A DNA stretch of 64,000 nt from Alphaproteobacteria bacterium (GTDB taxonomy: Bacteria > Pseudomonadota > Alphaproteobacteria > Ferrovibrionales > Ferrovibrionaceae). Every line of letters starts with the position of its first letter. Position 1 is the first letter of the stretch. Under the pieces are notes generated by a model. That model ran no database searches and was not told where the DNA came from. It saw only the letters and a list, made by a program, of their open reading frames with translations. Both the position numbers and the translations under genes were made by a program. This document shows, piece after piece, positions 42,218 to 51,202 of this stretch. The stretch is from contig JAGXRD010000098.1 of NCBI GenBank assembly GCA_018336035.1, forward strand, positions 70,001-134,000, written 5' to 3'.

Positions 42218-42976
42218 TCAGCGTCTGGTCGGAAAGCCGTGCTGCGCCAAGTACTGCTTGGCCGCTTTTGGCGTCTGTTCGGTGAAGTGGAACATGGCGG
42301 CCGCGGCTACGGCAGAAGCCTGACCATCGCGAAGCGCATCTGCCATGTGGCTGTAACTGCCGGCACCGCCCGAAGCGATAACAGGAATTCGCACGGCGTT
42401 GCTGACAGAGCGGATCAACTCGACGTCATAGCCCGTCATGGTGCCGTCGCGCTCGATCGAGGTCAGCAGAATTTCGCCAGCGCCGAGCTGCTCCAGTTCC
42501 TGCGCCCATTTCACAGGATCCCGGCCAGTCGCCTGCTCGCCGCAATGGCTGTAGACCTCGGCGGTACCATCGCTCCGCCGCTTCACATCGATTGAAGCCA
42601 CAATGCATTGCGCACCGAAATGGTGGGCGCCGTCGCGGATGAGCTCTGGCGTCTCGATAGCTGCGGTGTTCATGGAGACCTTATCGGCTCCCACGGCCAG
42701 CATGCGGCGGATATCCTCTAGTTTACGTACTCCGCCACCCACGGTCATGGGCATAAAGCAGCTGTCAGCCAGGTCATCGATATCAGAAAATGCCGGCGAA
42801 TGTCCGTTGGGCGTCGCCGCGATGTCAAGAAAGATCAGCTCATCGACGTCGCGCATGCTGTAGACCTTGATTGCTTGCAGCGCAGCGCCGACGCGTCGCT
42901 GTGAATCAAACGCCGTCCCCTTCACAAGGCTGACATCCTTGTATAGCAGCGTTGGCATGACCCTGATCTTCAGCAT
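42218..42976 (-). CDS. HisF-like synthase subunit (triad 2), D11 changed to L
   Basis: This 252-aa TIM barrel resembles HisF. The first catalytic aspartate is lost (PTLLYKD, L11), while D130 is kept (ASIDVKR). Phosphate-binding motifs TVGGGVR and ASGGAGS remain. It is the opposite change from the HisF-like protein at 29383. Neither can be a normal histidine enzyme. It should feed ammonia to the WbpG/PseA-like partner at 43588. Confidence 0.87.
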   Translation of the reverse strand: MLKIRVMPTLLYKDVSLVKGTAFDSQRRVGAALQAIKVYSMRDVDELIFLDIAATPNGHSPAFSDIDDLADSCFMPMTVGGGVRKLEDIRRMLAVGADKVSMNTAAIETPELIRDGAHHFGAQCIVASIDVKRRSDGTAEVYSHCGEQATGRDPVKWAQELEQLGAGEILLTSIERDGTMTGYDVELIRSVSNAVRIPVIASGGAGSYSHMADALRDGQASAVAAAAMFHFTEQTPKAAKQYLAQHGFPTRR

Positions 42977-42982
42977 ATTCGC

Positions 42983-43591
42983 CTACATCGCCAGGAAGTT
43001 GCGCAGCAATTGAAAACCCCATGGCAGGCTTTTCTCAGGATGAAACTGCACGCCGCGGACATTGTTTCGGCTGACGATGCAGGTGGTAGTACCGCAATAC
43101 GGCGTTGTCGCAACGGCATCCGCCACATTTGCGCAGGCAAAGCGATAGCTGTGAACAAAATAGAAGTCGACACCTGAAGGGATGTTGGACATCAGGGCGT
43201 CATGTCCATCGTGAACAACTTCATTCCAACCGACATGCGGGACGCGTTCCATTTGCTGCGGCACCAGCCGCTCGATGTTGCCAGGAATTAGGCCAAGCCC
43301 CGACGTTTGCTCGATCTCACAACTGCTATCGGCCAGCAGTTGCATGCCCAGGCAGATTCCCAGGATGGGGCGTGTCTTCGCAGCCTCGTGGATCGCATCG
43401 ATCAGGCCAAGGTCGCGCAAATTCTGCATGGCTTTGGGGAAGGCCCCGACACCGGGCAGAATGATTTTTGTCGCCGTGGTAATGGTCGCGGCATCTGTGG
43501 TGAGCAGCGGAGCGCCGCCGCACTGCTCGATGGCGCGTGACAGAGAATCAAGATTCCCCATGCCGTAGTCTATGATGGTGACCGTCGTCAT
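42983..43591 (-). CDS. HisH-type glutamine amidotransferase (triad 2)
   Basis: This 202-aa glutaminase has the nucleophile C80 in GICLGMQ and C-terminal QFHPEKS. The gene order here is amidotransferase, HisH, HisF (in transcription direction), different from triad 1. It overlaps the PseA-like gene by 4 bases and lies 6 bases before hisF. It supplies ammonia for acetamidino formation. Confidence 0.88.
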   Translation of the reverse strand: MTTVTIIDYGMGNLDSLSRAIEQCGGAPLLTTDAATITTATKIILPGVGAFPKAMQNLRDLGLIDAIHEAAKTRPILGICLGMQLLADSSCEIEQTSGLGLIPGNIERLVPQQMERVPHVGWNEVVHDGHDALMSNIPSGVDFYFVHSYRFACANVADAVATTPYCGTTTCIVSRNNVRGVQFHPEKSLPWGFQLLRNFLAM

Positions 43592-44736
43592 TCGTTGTCG
43601 TAGTGCTGCTTGATCAGGTTGCCGTTCTTGTCTTTGACCAGTTTACCGGCGTTGTCGCAGACAAACAGCTTCTTGTTGGTGAAGCGGTCGCAGACCTTGA
43701 TGAACTCGTCCACCGTCATGTCGATCTCGGCGAGGATGTCCTCGATCTTCCGATCCAGATAAGTCCAGGGAAATTTTCCATCGTGCAGTTTGATCATCCG
43801 CAGGCCATCTTCACGGGAGAGGCGGCCTCGGCGAATGTGGTTGCAGGCTAAATCGGTCGCGCGGCCGAAGCCGTATTTGAGGAATTTGAAGTAATCGTGA
43901 ATGCCGGTCTGGTAGTTATCCAGATTCTCGTAATTCACCAAAGAGCCTTCCACTGTGCTGTGGAAGGTGCGGAAACCATGCGCTTGTGCATAAAGCGCAT
44001 TCTGGTACCCATCCCAAGGGAAGTAGTGGCCAAGGAAAATGCCGGTAACCCCGACACGCTGCAGGTCTTCATTCGTCGGGTAGGTATACTGGATGAGATC
44101 CCGCTCGCTGATGCCATGCTGACCGATCAGGTCACTAACTCGGAAACCGAGCAACCCGCCGAATTCCTCCAACCAACGGCGGTCCAGAACGTGATTGTCC
44201 GCCGCGGCTGCCGGACCGCCATATTCATTCTGGGAATTCTCGCCCCAAACGATCAGGGGAATATTCATCTGCGTCGCGATACGGACCGGAATGGTGAAGA
44301 TCGTCACGTGCTCCGGCCAGGAGATGTCGCCGATCTCGGTCAGTGCCATGCGATTGATCCGCCGCCGCAGATTCGGATTGGTCTTGACCTCGATATGGTC
44401 GACACCCAGCCGGCCGATGTTGTCCAGGTTGTAACGCCCGATATCTGAAAGCGAGTCCGTGGTCGAGGTTACGCAAAGAGGATTGAGTCCCGCTTCTAGA
44501 AGACGCAGCACCTGGTAGGTGCTGTCCTTGCCGCCGGATACGCCGACGATGCAGTCGTAGTTCGATCCGCTGCTGCGATAGCGGTTGATGACCTGATGGA
44601 ATTCCTGCTGTCTCTGTTCCCAATCGATTTCCTTGCGCCGTTTGAAACTGACGCAGGCGCTGCAGACACCTTCGGCATTAAGGCCAAGATCGGGTTTGGT
44701 TTCCGGATAAAGGCAGGACTTGCAGTATCTCAGCAT
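43588..44736 (-). CDS. N-acetyl sugar amidotransferase, PseA/WbpG-like (triad 2)
   Basis: This 382-aa PP-loop enzyme has SGGKDS (67-72) and cysteine pairs C5/C8 and C25/C28. PseA of Campylobacter turns Pse5Ac7Ac into the acetamidino form Pse5Ac7Am, and this copy lies directly after pseC, so it is the better candidate for pseudaminic acid amidination. It lacks the N-terminal extension of the copy at 30158. The last 20 residues are rich in lysine and asparagine. Confidence 0.88.
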   Translation of the reverse strand: MLRYCKSCLYPETKPDLGLNAEGVCSACVSFKRRKEIDWEQRQQEFHQVINRYRSSGSNYDCIVGVSGGKDSTYQVLRLLEAGLNPLCVTSTTDSLSDIGRYNLDNIGRLGVDHIEVKTNPNLRRRINRMALTEIGDISWPEHVTIFTIPVRIATQMNIPLIVWGENSQNEYGGPAAAADNHVLDRRWLEEFGGLLGFRVSDLIGQHGISERDLIQYTYPTNEDLQRVGVTGIFLGHYFPWDGYQNALYAQAHGFRTFHSTVEGSLVNYENLDNYQTGIHDYFKFLKYGFGRATDLACNHIRRGRLSREDGLRMIKLHDGKFPWTYLDRKIEDILAEIDMTVDEFIKVCDRFTNKKLFVCDNAGKLVKDKNGNLIKQHYDNE

Positions 44737-44750
44737 TGCTATGATTCCGA

Positions 44751-45968
44751 TCAGGCAGTTGGAAGTATGTCGGAGAGCGTATTGACGACATGATCGACGT
44801 CGGTGTCGCTCATTCCGACAAAAAGCGGTAGGCTCAGAGTGCGGTCGTAATAGGCAACGCTGCCGGGCAAGGATTGATCGCCGTAGCGGCGCCGGTAGTA
44901 AGGCTGACGATGTACCGGGATATAATGGACTTGGCTGCCAATCCCGCGCGCAAGCAGGCGCCGTATGACTTCACCGCGCTGCAGGCCGAGTTCGGCGAAG
45001 TCGATTCGAACGCAGAACAAGTGCCAAGCTGAATTGCAGTTCGGCATCTGGGGTACGGGCAGCACGCGGTTCGAAAGGGGCGGCAGCAGCTTCCTGTACC
45101 GATCGACGAGCGTCTGGCGCCGGGCGACGAAGCGATCAAGCTTCCTGATCTGGCTGATGCCGAGAGCGCAGAGAATGTCGCTGACCCGGTAATTGTAGCC
45201 AAATTCCGGCATTTCGTAATACCAAGGGTTGGGCTTGCCGTCGGGAGAGAAGCCGTCCTCATTATATTCGAATGCATCCGGCCGGCGAATGAGGCCATGG
45301 TTGCGGTGCCGGTTCGCTGCCTCGATATAGGCGGGATTGGCGCTGGTGATGGCGCCGCCTTCGCCCATCGCAATTGCCTTTACGGGGTGGAAGGAGAAGC
45401 AGGCAATGTCGCTCCAACGGCAGGAGCCGACCATGACTTCGCCGTCGGTCGTGCTGTTCGACGTGCCGAGAGCATGGCAGGCATCTTCGACAAGTGCGAG
45501 TCCGTGTCTGGACGCAACCTCGTGGATTTCTTCCATCGCGCAGGTCTGCCCCGTGAGATGCACGGGAATGGCTGCCCGAAGGCGGTGGTCGGGGAATTGC
45601 TGCTTGGCGCGGCGGATGGCGTCTTCGAGTTGGACGGCACCGAGCAGGCCTGTTTCGGCATCAACATCGGCGAACACGACTTCCGCGCCGGTGGCACGCA
45701 CCATATTGGCGGTGGCTACAAAGGTGATACTGGGAACGATGACGGTATCGCCGGTTACAACATCCAGCGCCATCATGGCCAGATGAAGCGCCGCGGTTCC
45801 GGAGGAGCAGGCGCTGGCCCGGGCGGCGTTCACCTTGCGCGCCAATGCGGTTTCGAACTCTGCCACGATAGGGCCAGTCGTCAGGAAGTCACCTTTTAGT
45901 GCGCCGACGACCGCCGCGATATCATCGTCTTCGATAAGCTGCCGGCCGTAGGGCAGTGTGACGGTCAT
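44751..45968 (-). CDS. pseC: UDP-4-amino-4,6-dideoxy-N-acetyl-altrosamine transaminase
   Basis: This 405-aa PLP-dependent DegT/DnrJ/EryC1 aminotransferase carries the cofactor lysine K197 in SFHPVKAIAMGEGG, the pattern typical of PseC, and VEDACHALG. It takes the 4-keto sugar made by PseB. It overlaps pseB by 4 bases. The order pseB-pseC is standard. Confidence 0.92.
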   Translation of the reverse strand: MTVTLPYGRQLIEDDDIAAVVGALKGDFLTTGPIVAEFETALARKVNAARASACSSGTAALHLAMMALDVVTGDTVIVPSITFVATANMVRATGAEVVFADVDAETGLLGAVQLEDAIRRAKQQFPDHRLRAAIPVHLTGQTCAMEEIHEVASRHGLALVEDACHALGTSNSTTDGEVMVGSCRWSDIACFSFHPVKAIAMGEGGAITSANPAYIEAANRHRNHGLIRRPDAFEYNEDGFSPDGKPNPWYYEMPEFGYNYRVSDILCALGISQIRKLDRFVARRQTLVDRYRKLLPPLSNRVLPVPQMPNCNSAWHLFCVRIDFAELGLQRGEVIRRLLARGIGSQVHYIPVHRQPYYRRRYGDQSLPGSVAYYDRTLSLPLFVGMSDTDVDHVVNTLSDILPTA

Positions 45969-47011
45969 GGCTTGGCCTTTCCACCCTCAAGGATGCCAGC
46001 TAGGTCATCGTTGCTCAGCCATTCGGTATTATTGTCGCTGGCATAGGAAAAGTCGGCTTCCACCAGCTTGGCACCGGGCGCGCGGTCTCTCGTGGTTTCC
46101 CAGAATGGCAAGGCGGGCTCGATGATGTAGCGATCGCCGAGCTCGACGGTGCTCCGTGCGTCGTCGGCCGTAATCATGATCTCATGCAGTTTTTCGCCGG
46201 GTCGAATGCCGACGACCACGTGAGGCATTTTCGGTGCAATTGTCTTTGCCAGTTCGACGATCTTCATACTTGGAATTTTAGGGACGTAGATTTCTCCGCC
46301 CTTCATCATTTCCAGGCTGGATAGAACGAAGGCCACGCCCTGTTCGAGCGTGATCCAAAAACGGGTCATCCGTGAATCGGTGATCGGCAATTCGATCGCG
46401 CCGCGTGCAATCAGTCCGCGAAAATAAGGAACCACGCTGCCGCGAGATCCGACGACATTCCCGTAACGCACAACGGAGAAGCGTGGGCCATTGGCTCCAC
46501 TCAGATTGTTGGCGGCGATGAAAATCTTGTCCGAGGCGAGTTTGCTCGCACCATACAGGTTGATGGGATTTGCAGCTTTGTCCGTCGACAGGGCCAGGAC
46601 CTTTTTTACCGTCGGTGTCTTGATGGTAGCCATCACGACATTTTCTGCTCCATGAACGTTGGTGCGTATGCACTCGAACGGATTGTATTCGGCGGTTGGC
46701 ACCTGCTTCATCGCTGCGGCATGCACGACATATTTGACGCCGCGCATTGCCATCTCAAGCCGCTCAGCATCGCGGACATCACCAATGAAGAAGCGCAGGC
46801 AATCAAATTTCGGATGGTTTCGAAAACGCTCCGACATCTCGAACTGCTTGGTTTCATCCCGGGAAAAGACGATCAGGCGATTCGGGCTGTAATGATCCAG
46901 TACATGCGCAACGAAGGCCTGTCCGAACGAACCAGTGCCACCGGTAATCAGGATGTCAGCTCCCGACAGATTGATGTCTCTGGGCTGGAAGGAACGAAGC
47001 TGAGAAGCCAT
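45965..47011 (-). CDS. pseB: UDP-GlcNAc 4,6-dehydratase (inverting)
   Basis: This 348-aa short-chain dehydrogenase has GGTGSFG (24-30), HAAAMKQVPTAEYNP and the catalytic STDKAANP with Y153-x3-K157. These are PseB hallmarks and differ from the LegB-type enzyme at 54623. It inverts C5 while making the 4-keto-6-deoxy sugar. The ATG at 47011 is chosen because longer readings overlap the end of ptmE. First committed step of the pseudaminic acid set. Confidence 0.92.
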   Translation of the reverse strand: MASQLRSFQPRDINLSGADILITGGTGSFGQAFVAHVLDHYSPNRLIVFSRDETKQFEMSERFRNHPKFDCLRFFIGDVRDAERLEMAMRGVKYVVHAAAMKQVPTAEYNPFECIRTNVHGAENVVMATIKTPTVKKVLALSTDKAANPINLYGASKLASDKIFIAANNLSGANGPRFSVVRYGNVVGSRGSVVPYFRGLIARGAIELPITDSRMTRFWITLEQGVAFVLSSLEMMKGGEIYVPKIPSMKIVELAKTIAPKMPHVVVGIRPGEKLHEIMITADDARSTVELGDRYIIEPALPFWETTRDRAPGAKLVEADFSYASDNNTEWLSNDDLAGILEGGKAKP

Positions 47012-47030
47012 AATGCGGTCCAGTTCTTGT

Positions 47031-48083
47031 TTAGCTGAAATGCCCGGTGAATTCAGCGTTGGCGCGGATGTAGTCCTCGCTTCGGCCGATATCGAGCCAG
47101 TATTCACTTATGGGGAAAACCACAACGTTGCTGTCCTTGGTGCGCGCGCGATGGAACAGATCCGGCATGTCGATCTGTTCGCCGGGCTGTACCAGCCGGG
47201 CGACGTCCGGCGTCACAACATAAAGGCCGGCATTGACGAAGAAGCGCTGCATCGGCTTCTCCTCAATGGCCGTGAATTGCCCATTCTCCGTCTTGACCAC
47301 CCCATAGGGAATCTGCAGTTCGAAATCCCGCACACACATGAGCGCAGAAGCCTTCTGAGCTTCAAAGAAGGTGACGATCCGCTGCAGATTTATGTTGGTC
47401 AGAATGTCGCCATTCATCACGATGAGGGGCTTTTCCAACGGATGCGGCAGCAGGGAGAGGGCGCCGGCAGTTCCGAGCGGCTCTTCTTCTTGCAAATATT
47501 CAATCTGCGCGCCGAACCGGCTGCCATCGCCGAAATGGTCCCGGATCATGCCAGCCTTGTAGCAAACGGACATGAAGAACCTGGAAAAACCCTGCTCAAC
47601 GAAGCGTCGGACAGTAGTTTCCAATATAGGGCGGCCGCCCACTTCCAGCAGAGGTTTCGGCCTGGTTTCCGTGAGCGGCCGCAGTCGCTTGCCCAGCCCT
47701 CCTGCCATGAGCAGAACCGGGTTTTGATGCGTCTCCGGCTGGATCAGCTCGTCTATGGTTTCCAGCTCAACCACCCGCCCGGAAGAATCAATGATGGGTA
47801 GCTGGTGGAACTGATGGCGCCGCATCAAGGCGAGGCGTGCATCACGCGTCGTGCTGGCCGTGGCTGTGGCCGGTTGGGGGTTCAATACATGGCTTACCTC
47901 GGCGGTGAGCGGGACGCCGCGAAGTATTCCGCGCCGGACGTCACCATCGGTAATTGTTCCCAGCAGTCGTTGTTCGTCATCAACTACCAATGCGATCTGC
48001 AGGCTGGTCGCATTGATGGTCTGAATCGCCTCCAGCACCGACATGGCCGGATGGATCAGGGCTTTTTTCCATTTGTCATTCAT
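47031..48083 (-). CDS. ptmE: CBS-domain sugar nucleotidyltransferase, PtmE-like
   Basis: This 350-aa protein has paired CBS domains (about 1-115) followed by a nucleotidyltransferase with GGLGKRLRPLTETRPKP (128-144). In Campylobacter, PtmE with this architecture guanylylates glucosamine-1-phosphate for the GDP-linked legionaminic acid route. It overlaps legF by 8 bases with the ATG at 48083; a GTG at 48095 is also open. It ends 19 bases before pseB, so it joins the leg and pse sets. Confidence 0.87.
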   Translation of the reverse strand: MNDKWKKALIHPAMSVLEAIQTINATSLQIALVVDDEQRLLGTITDGDVRRGILRGVPLTAEVSHVLNPQPATATASTTRDARLALMRRHQFHQLPIIDSSGRVVELETIDELIQPETHQNPVLLMAGGLGKRLRPLTETRPKPLLEVGGRPILETTVRRFVEQGFSRFFMSVCYKAGMIRDHFGDGSRFGAQIEYLQEEEPLGTAGALSLLPHPLEKPLIVMNGDILTNINLQRIVTFFEAQKASALMCVRDFELQIPYGVVKTENGQFTAIEEKPMQRFFVNAGLYVVTPDVARLVQPGEQIDMPDLFHRARTKDSNVVVFPISEYWLDIGRSEDYIRANAEFTGHFS

Positions 48084-48777
48084 GGGGCTTGCCACGGGAT
48101 TGGATCATGAACCGGGCGAACTCAAGATCCAGAACATCATCAATATCAAGACTGCGTTCTTTCGGCACCACTACTGCTTTGACACGCCCCTCAAAAAGCG
48201 ACTGGGCCGACTGGATATATGAGGGGCGGGTGGCGTAGGCGACGGTGGTGATATCGTACATTTTCGGCGTCGATTGCCGAGTAGAAAAGCTTTCTTCACT
48301 ACGAACGGCAATTTCTACCGTTCCGTCGTCCTTCTGCCTGACTATGTTGAAGTAAGGGTTGCGAGCGGCTGGCGTCACCGAAATGACGGCATCGCACGTC
48401 GTGTCGAGTGCCGCAAGACAGTTCGACAGATCTTCGATCGCCCGCAGCGGCGATGTTGTGGGCACCGATAGGAAGGTGTCGAACCCGCCGTCACGGCTCA
48501 TGATGAAGTCGGCGGCATGCCGCCATGCTAGCCATTCTGGACTGCGGTCGCCGGAAAGCTCGGCCGGGCGGATAAAGGGTGTTTCGGCGCCGTACTGACG
48601 CGCAACTGCTGCAATCTCAGTATCATCGGTCGATACAACGACCCGGGTGACGCCTGGGCAGGCCACCGCCGCATCGATTGACCAGGCCAACAGCGGCTTA
48701 TCGCCAAGAAGGCAAAGATTCTTCCTTGGTATACCCTTCGAGCCGCCGCGGGCAAAAATGAAAGCGATCACGCTCAT
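48076..48777 (-). CDS. legF: CMP-legionaminic acid synthetase
   Basis: This 233-aa NeuA-type cytidylyltransferase has FARGGSKGIPRKN and LLAWSIDAA, and PTTSPLRAIEDL. It activates a nonulosonic acid as CMP-sugar. The start at 48777 overlaps the ptmF-like gene by 4 bases. In this leg set it most likely uses legionaminic acid; neuraminate cannot be ruled out from the sequence. Confidence 0.88.
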   Translation of the reverse strand: MSVIAFIFARGGSKGIPRKNLCLLGDKPLLAWSIDAAVACPGVTRVVVSTDDTEIAAVARQYGAETPFIRPAELSGDRSPEWLAWRHAADFIMSRDGGFDTFLSVPTTSPLRAIEDLSNCLAALDTTCDAVISVTPAARNPYFNIVRQKDDGTVEIAVRSEESFSTRQSTPKMYDITTVAYATRPSYIQSAQSLFEGRVKAVVVPKERSLDIDDVLDLEFARFMIQSRGKPHE

Positions 48778-49772
48778 ACCAGCATCCTTCGGCCATCGGC
48801 AGCCGATCGTCTGGCGGCGTCGACTGCGGCCAGTACTGCTGCTCCGGCGTCGAGATCGATGGAAGGGGGGCTGCCGCTGTCCAGGCAGTCGAGGAAGTGC
48901 TGAAGCTGCTGCTTGTAAATATGGTTGCGTTCGCTCGGAGGTGTGAAGACCGATGTGTTGACTTCTCCCAATGCATTCTGCCATAGCGCCGATGTTCCGG
49001 AAACAAGGTCTACCGTGACAGCGCCGTCTGTTCCCATGATCTCGATAGCGCGCCGGGCGGGGCGGCTGACCATGTCGAGGTGGATGTTTACGATCAGGCC
49101 GGAGGGGAAATCAAGAAGCAGGTCTGCATTATCCTCGACTTCGATTTCAGGCAGAGATGTCGGCGCGATACGCGCAGTTACACCTGTTGGCATGCCGAAG
49201 AACCACATGGCAAGGTCGATCTCGTGCGACAGTTCGAGCAATGCGCCGCCGCCGGTTTCCCGTCGTGCGGAAACACCGGTCTTCCAATCCCCTGAGATGC
49301 GCCAGTCGGCCAGATGCTGGCCTACCAGCAGTCGGGCATGCAGTGGCCGGCCGATTGCACCGTCCTCGAGTATCGATTTGATGCCGATGTTTGCGGGATG
49401 AAAACGCAGCACATAGCCCACCATTAGAGGGGCCTTTGCATGTTGCAGCATGTCGCGCAGCGCGGCTACGTCGCGCGGGTCGCTGGCTAGCGGCTTCTCA
49501 ATCAGCAAGGGAATTCCATGTTGCAGTAGGGTGCATGCTGTCGAGACGTGGAGTGGCGCAGGATTGGCGATCACAGCAAAATCCGGTATGGAAGCAACGG
49601 CATCACCGGCGGAGAAAACCACGCGGTCGGCAATATCGACGGCGGCACGGCTGATGGCAGTGTCGGCGGCCTGCTGGCGCCAAACGACGATTTCGCAGTC
49701 AGGCGCGATGGTGCGCAGGCATTCTGCATGCCGCCGCCCAATGCTTCCCCACCCGACAATCAGCGCGCGCAT
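48774..49772 (-). CDS. ptmF: Gfo/Idh/MocA oxidoreductase, PtmF-like
   Basis: This 332-aa protein has the N-terminal Rossmann motif IVGWGSIGRRH (5-15) and IEKPLASDP with the family catalytic lysine, then a C-terminal alpha/beta domain. PtmF of the Campylobacter legionaminic acid locus has this fold and sits with PtmA and PtmE, as here. The exact reaction in that pathway is not settled. It ends in the legF ATG. Confidence 0.8.
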   Translation of the reverse strand: MRALIVGWGSIGRRHAECLRTIAPDCEIVVWRQQAADTAISRAAVDIADRVVFSAGDAVASIPDFAVIANPAPLHVSTACTLLQHGIPLLIEKPLASDPRDVAALRDMLQHAKAPLMVGYVLRFHPANIGIKSILEDGAIGRPLHARLLVGQHLADWRISGDWKTGVSARRETGGGALLELSHEIDLAMWFFGMPTGVTARIAPTSLPEIEVEDNADLLLDFPSGLIVNIHLDMVSRPARRAIEIMGTDGAVTVDLVSGTSALWQNALGEVNTSVFTPPSERNHIYKQQLQHFLDCLDSGSPPSIDLDAGAAVLAAVDAARRSAADGRRMLV

Positions 49773-49779
49773 GATCCCC

Positions 49780-50538
49780 TCAGATCGCTGTCCAGCCGCC
49801 ATCAACGGCAATATTCTCGCCGGTGATGTAGGAGCTTGCTTGGGAGAGCAGGAAGACGACTGGCCAGCAGACCTCGTCAACCCGCGCCATGCGGCCGAGC
49901 GGTAGGCGCTTATTATAGCGTTCAACAAACTGCTCCGGCTGGGAGTCGAATACTCCACCCGGGCTGACGCAATTAACCCTTACGCCCTTATGACCGAAGT
50001 AGCTCGCCAAGTAGCGGCTGTAGGCAATCACCCCACCTTTGATCGCCGCATAGGCAGCGGGCATTGTCATTGTTGTCTGTTCGTAAATGGTGAAATCAGG
50101 TCCGACCATGCCGTAGATCGAAGCAAGATTGACAATGCTGCCCGTGTTGCGACCCGCCATCCGCTCTGCGACCGTGGAGGACCAGAGACAATAAGCGTTC
50201 AGATGGCGGTCAATATTGGCCTGCCAGCTTTCATTGGAAATCTGCTCTAGCGCCGTGCCCCAGTCTGACGTCCTGGGATAGGCGCAATTGACCCATCCGC
50301 TGATCTCGCCATGCGCCGCCTCCAGCGCGGAGAGGCGTTCACCGCGTTTATCGAGATCGGTGATGTCGAACGCTTCGTATCGGAAGTTGTCGCCGCTCGC
50401 CTTACCGGCCGCAATATCGAGGACCAGCGTGGTCGCGCCGCTACGCAAAATGGCGTCCGCCACGGTGCGGCCGATAAGTCCGTTACCGCCTGTGATGGCG
50501 ATTGTTCGGCCAGAGAGCGAGAAGGGGTTATCTATCAT
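49780..50538 (-). CDS. ptmA: Short-chain dehydrogenase, PtmA-like
   Basis: This 252-aa classical SDR has ITGGNGLIG at the NAD site and the YAAIK catalytic pair (AAYAAIKGG), with a C-terminal GENIAVDGGWT typical of the group. It matches PtmA by position between ptmF and neuD. It overlaps neuD by 11 bases. Substrate is unknown; a keto sugar or sugar phosphate is likely. Confidence 0.8.
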   Translation of the reverse strand: MIDNPFSLSGRTIAITGGNGLIGRTVADAILRSGATTLVLDIAAGKASGDNFRYEAFDITDLDKRGERLSALEAAHGEISGWVNCAYPRTSDWGTALEQISNESWQANIDRHLNAYCLWSSTVAERMAGRNTGSIVNLASIYGMVGPDFTIYEQTTMTMPAAYAAIKGGVIAYSRYLASYFGHKGVRVNCVSPGGVFDSQPEQFVERYNKRLPLGRMARVDEVCWPVVFLLSQASSYITGENIAVDGGWTAI

Positions 50539-51202
50539 GCAGCTTCTCCACGATAGGAGTGCGCGCGGCGACGCGCGACGGTGCAAGCGACGCTGTCACC
50601 CGGCTGTTGTCGCCCATGTTGCTCGTCACCAGCATGCCGGCCCCGACCAGCGCGCCTGCGCCTATGGAGAGGCCCTGGATGACCACGGCGCCGCTGCCGA
50701 TATGAGTAGCCGTTCCGACCATGACGTCGCCGCAAAGCACGGCACCAGGCGCAATATGGGCGTGGTCGCCGATCATGCAATCATGGTCGATCGAGACGCG
50801 GGTATTCACGATCGCATTTGCGCCGATCCGGGTTCCAACCTGCAGGACAGCGCCGGCCATGATCTGGCTTCCGGCGCCGATCTCGCATTCGGCGCCAATC
50901 ACGGCGGAAGGATGAATCACCGGGGCGAACATCCACCCCTTGCTAGAAAGCCGTTCATATACCGCAATCCGTAGTTTCGGGTTGCCGATCGAGCCAATGC
51001 CATTGACCAGTTGCACGCGGGCAGGGTCGAAACGCTCAAGGACCTCATCGCCACCTAAGCCGCGTATACCAAAAGGGCCTCGGCTGCCGGCAGGCAGGGC
51101 AGGATCGCAGATGCCGACAATACGAGCATCCATGCTCTGTAGCGCATCGATCACGACGCGGGCATGCCCGCCTGCTCCGAGTATGATCAGGTCAACAGGC
51201 AT
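50528..51202 (-). CDS. NeuD/LegH-type sugar O- or N-acetyltransferase
   Basis: This 224-aa protein begins with a small Rossmann domain (LIILGAGGHARVV) and continues as a left-handed hexapeptide-repeat helix (about 95-205) with many GA/GS turns. This is the PglD/NeuD fold. In the leg set it is the candidate for LegH, which N-acetylates the 4-amino sugar before LegG. A sialate O-acetyltransferase role like NeuD is the alternative. Confidence 0.85.
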   Translation of the reverse strand: MPVDLIILGAGGHARVVIDALQSMDARIVGICDPALPAGSRGPFGIRGLGGDEVLERFDPARVQLVNGIGSIGNPKLRIAVYERLSSKGWMFAPVIHPSAVIGAECEIGAGSQIMAGAVLQVGTRIGANAIVNTRVSIDHDCMIGDHAHIAPGAVLCGDVMVGTATHIGSGAVVIQGLSIGAGALVGAGMLVTSNMGDNSRVTASLAPSRVAARTPIVEKLHDR

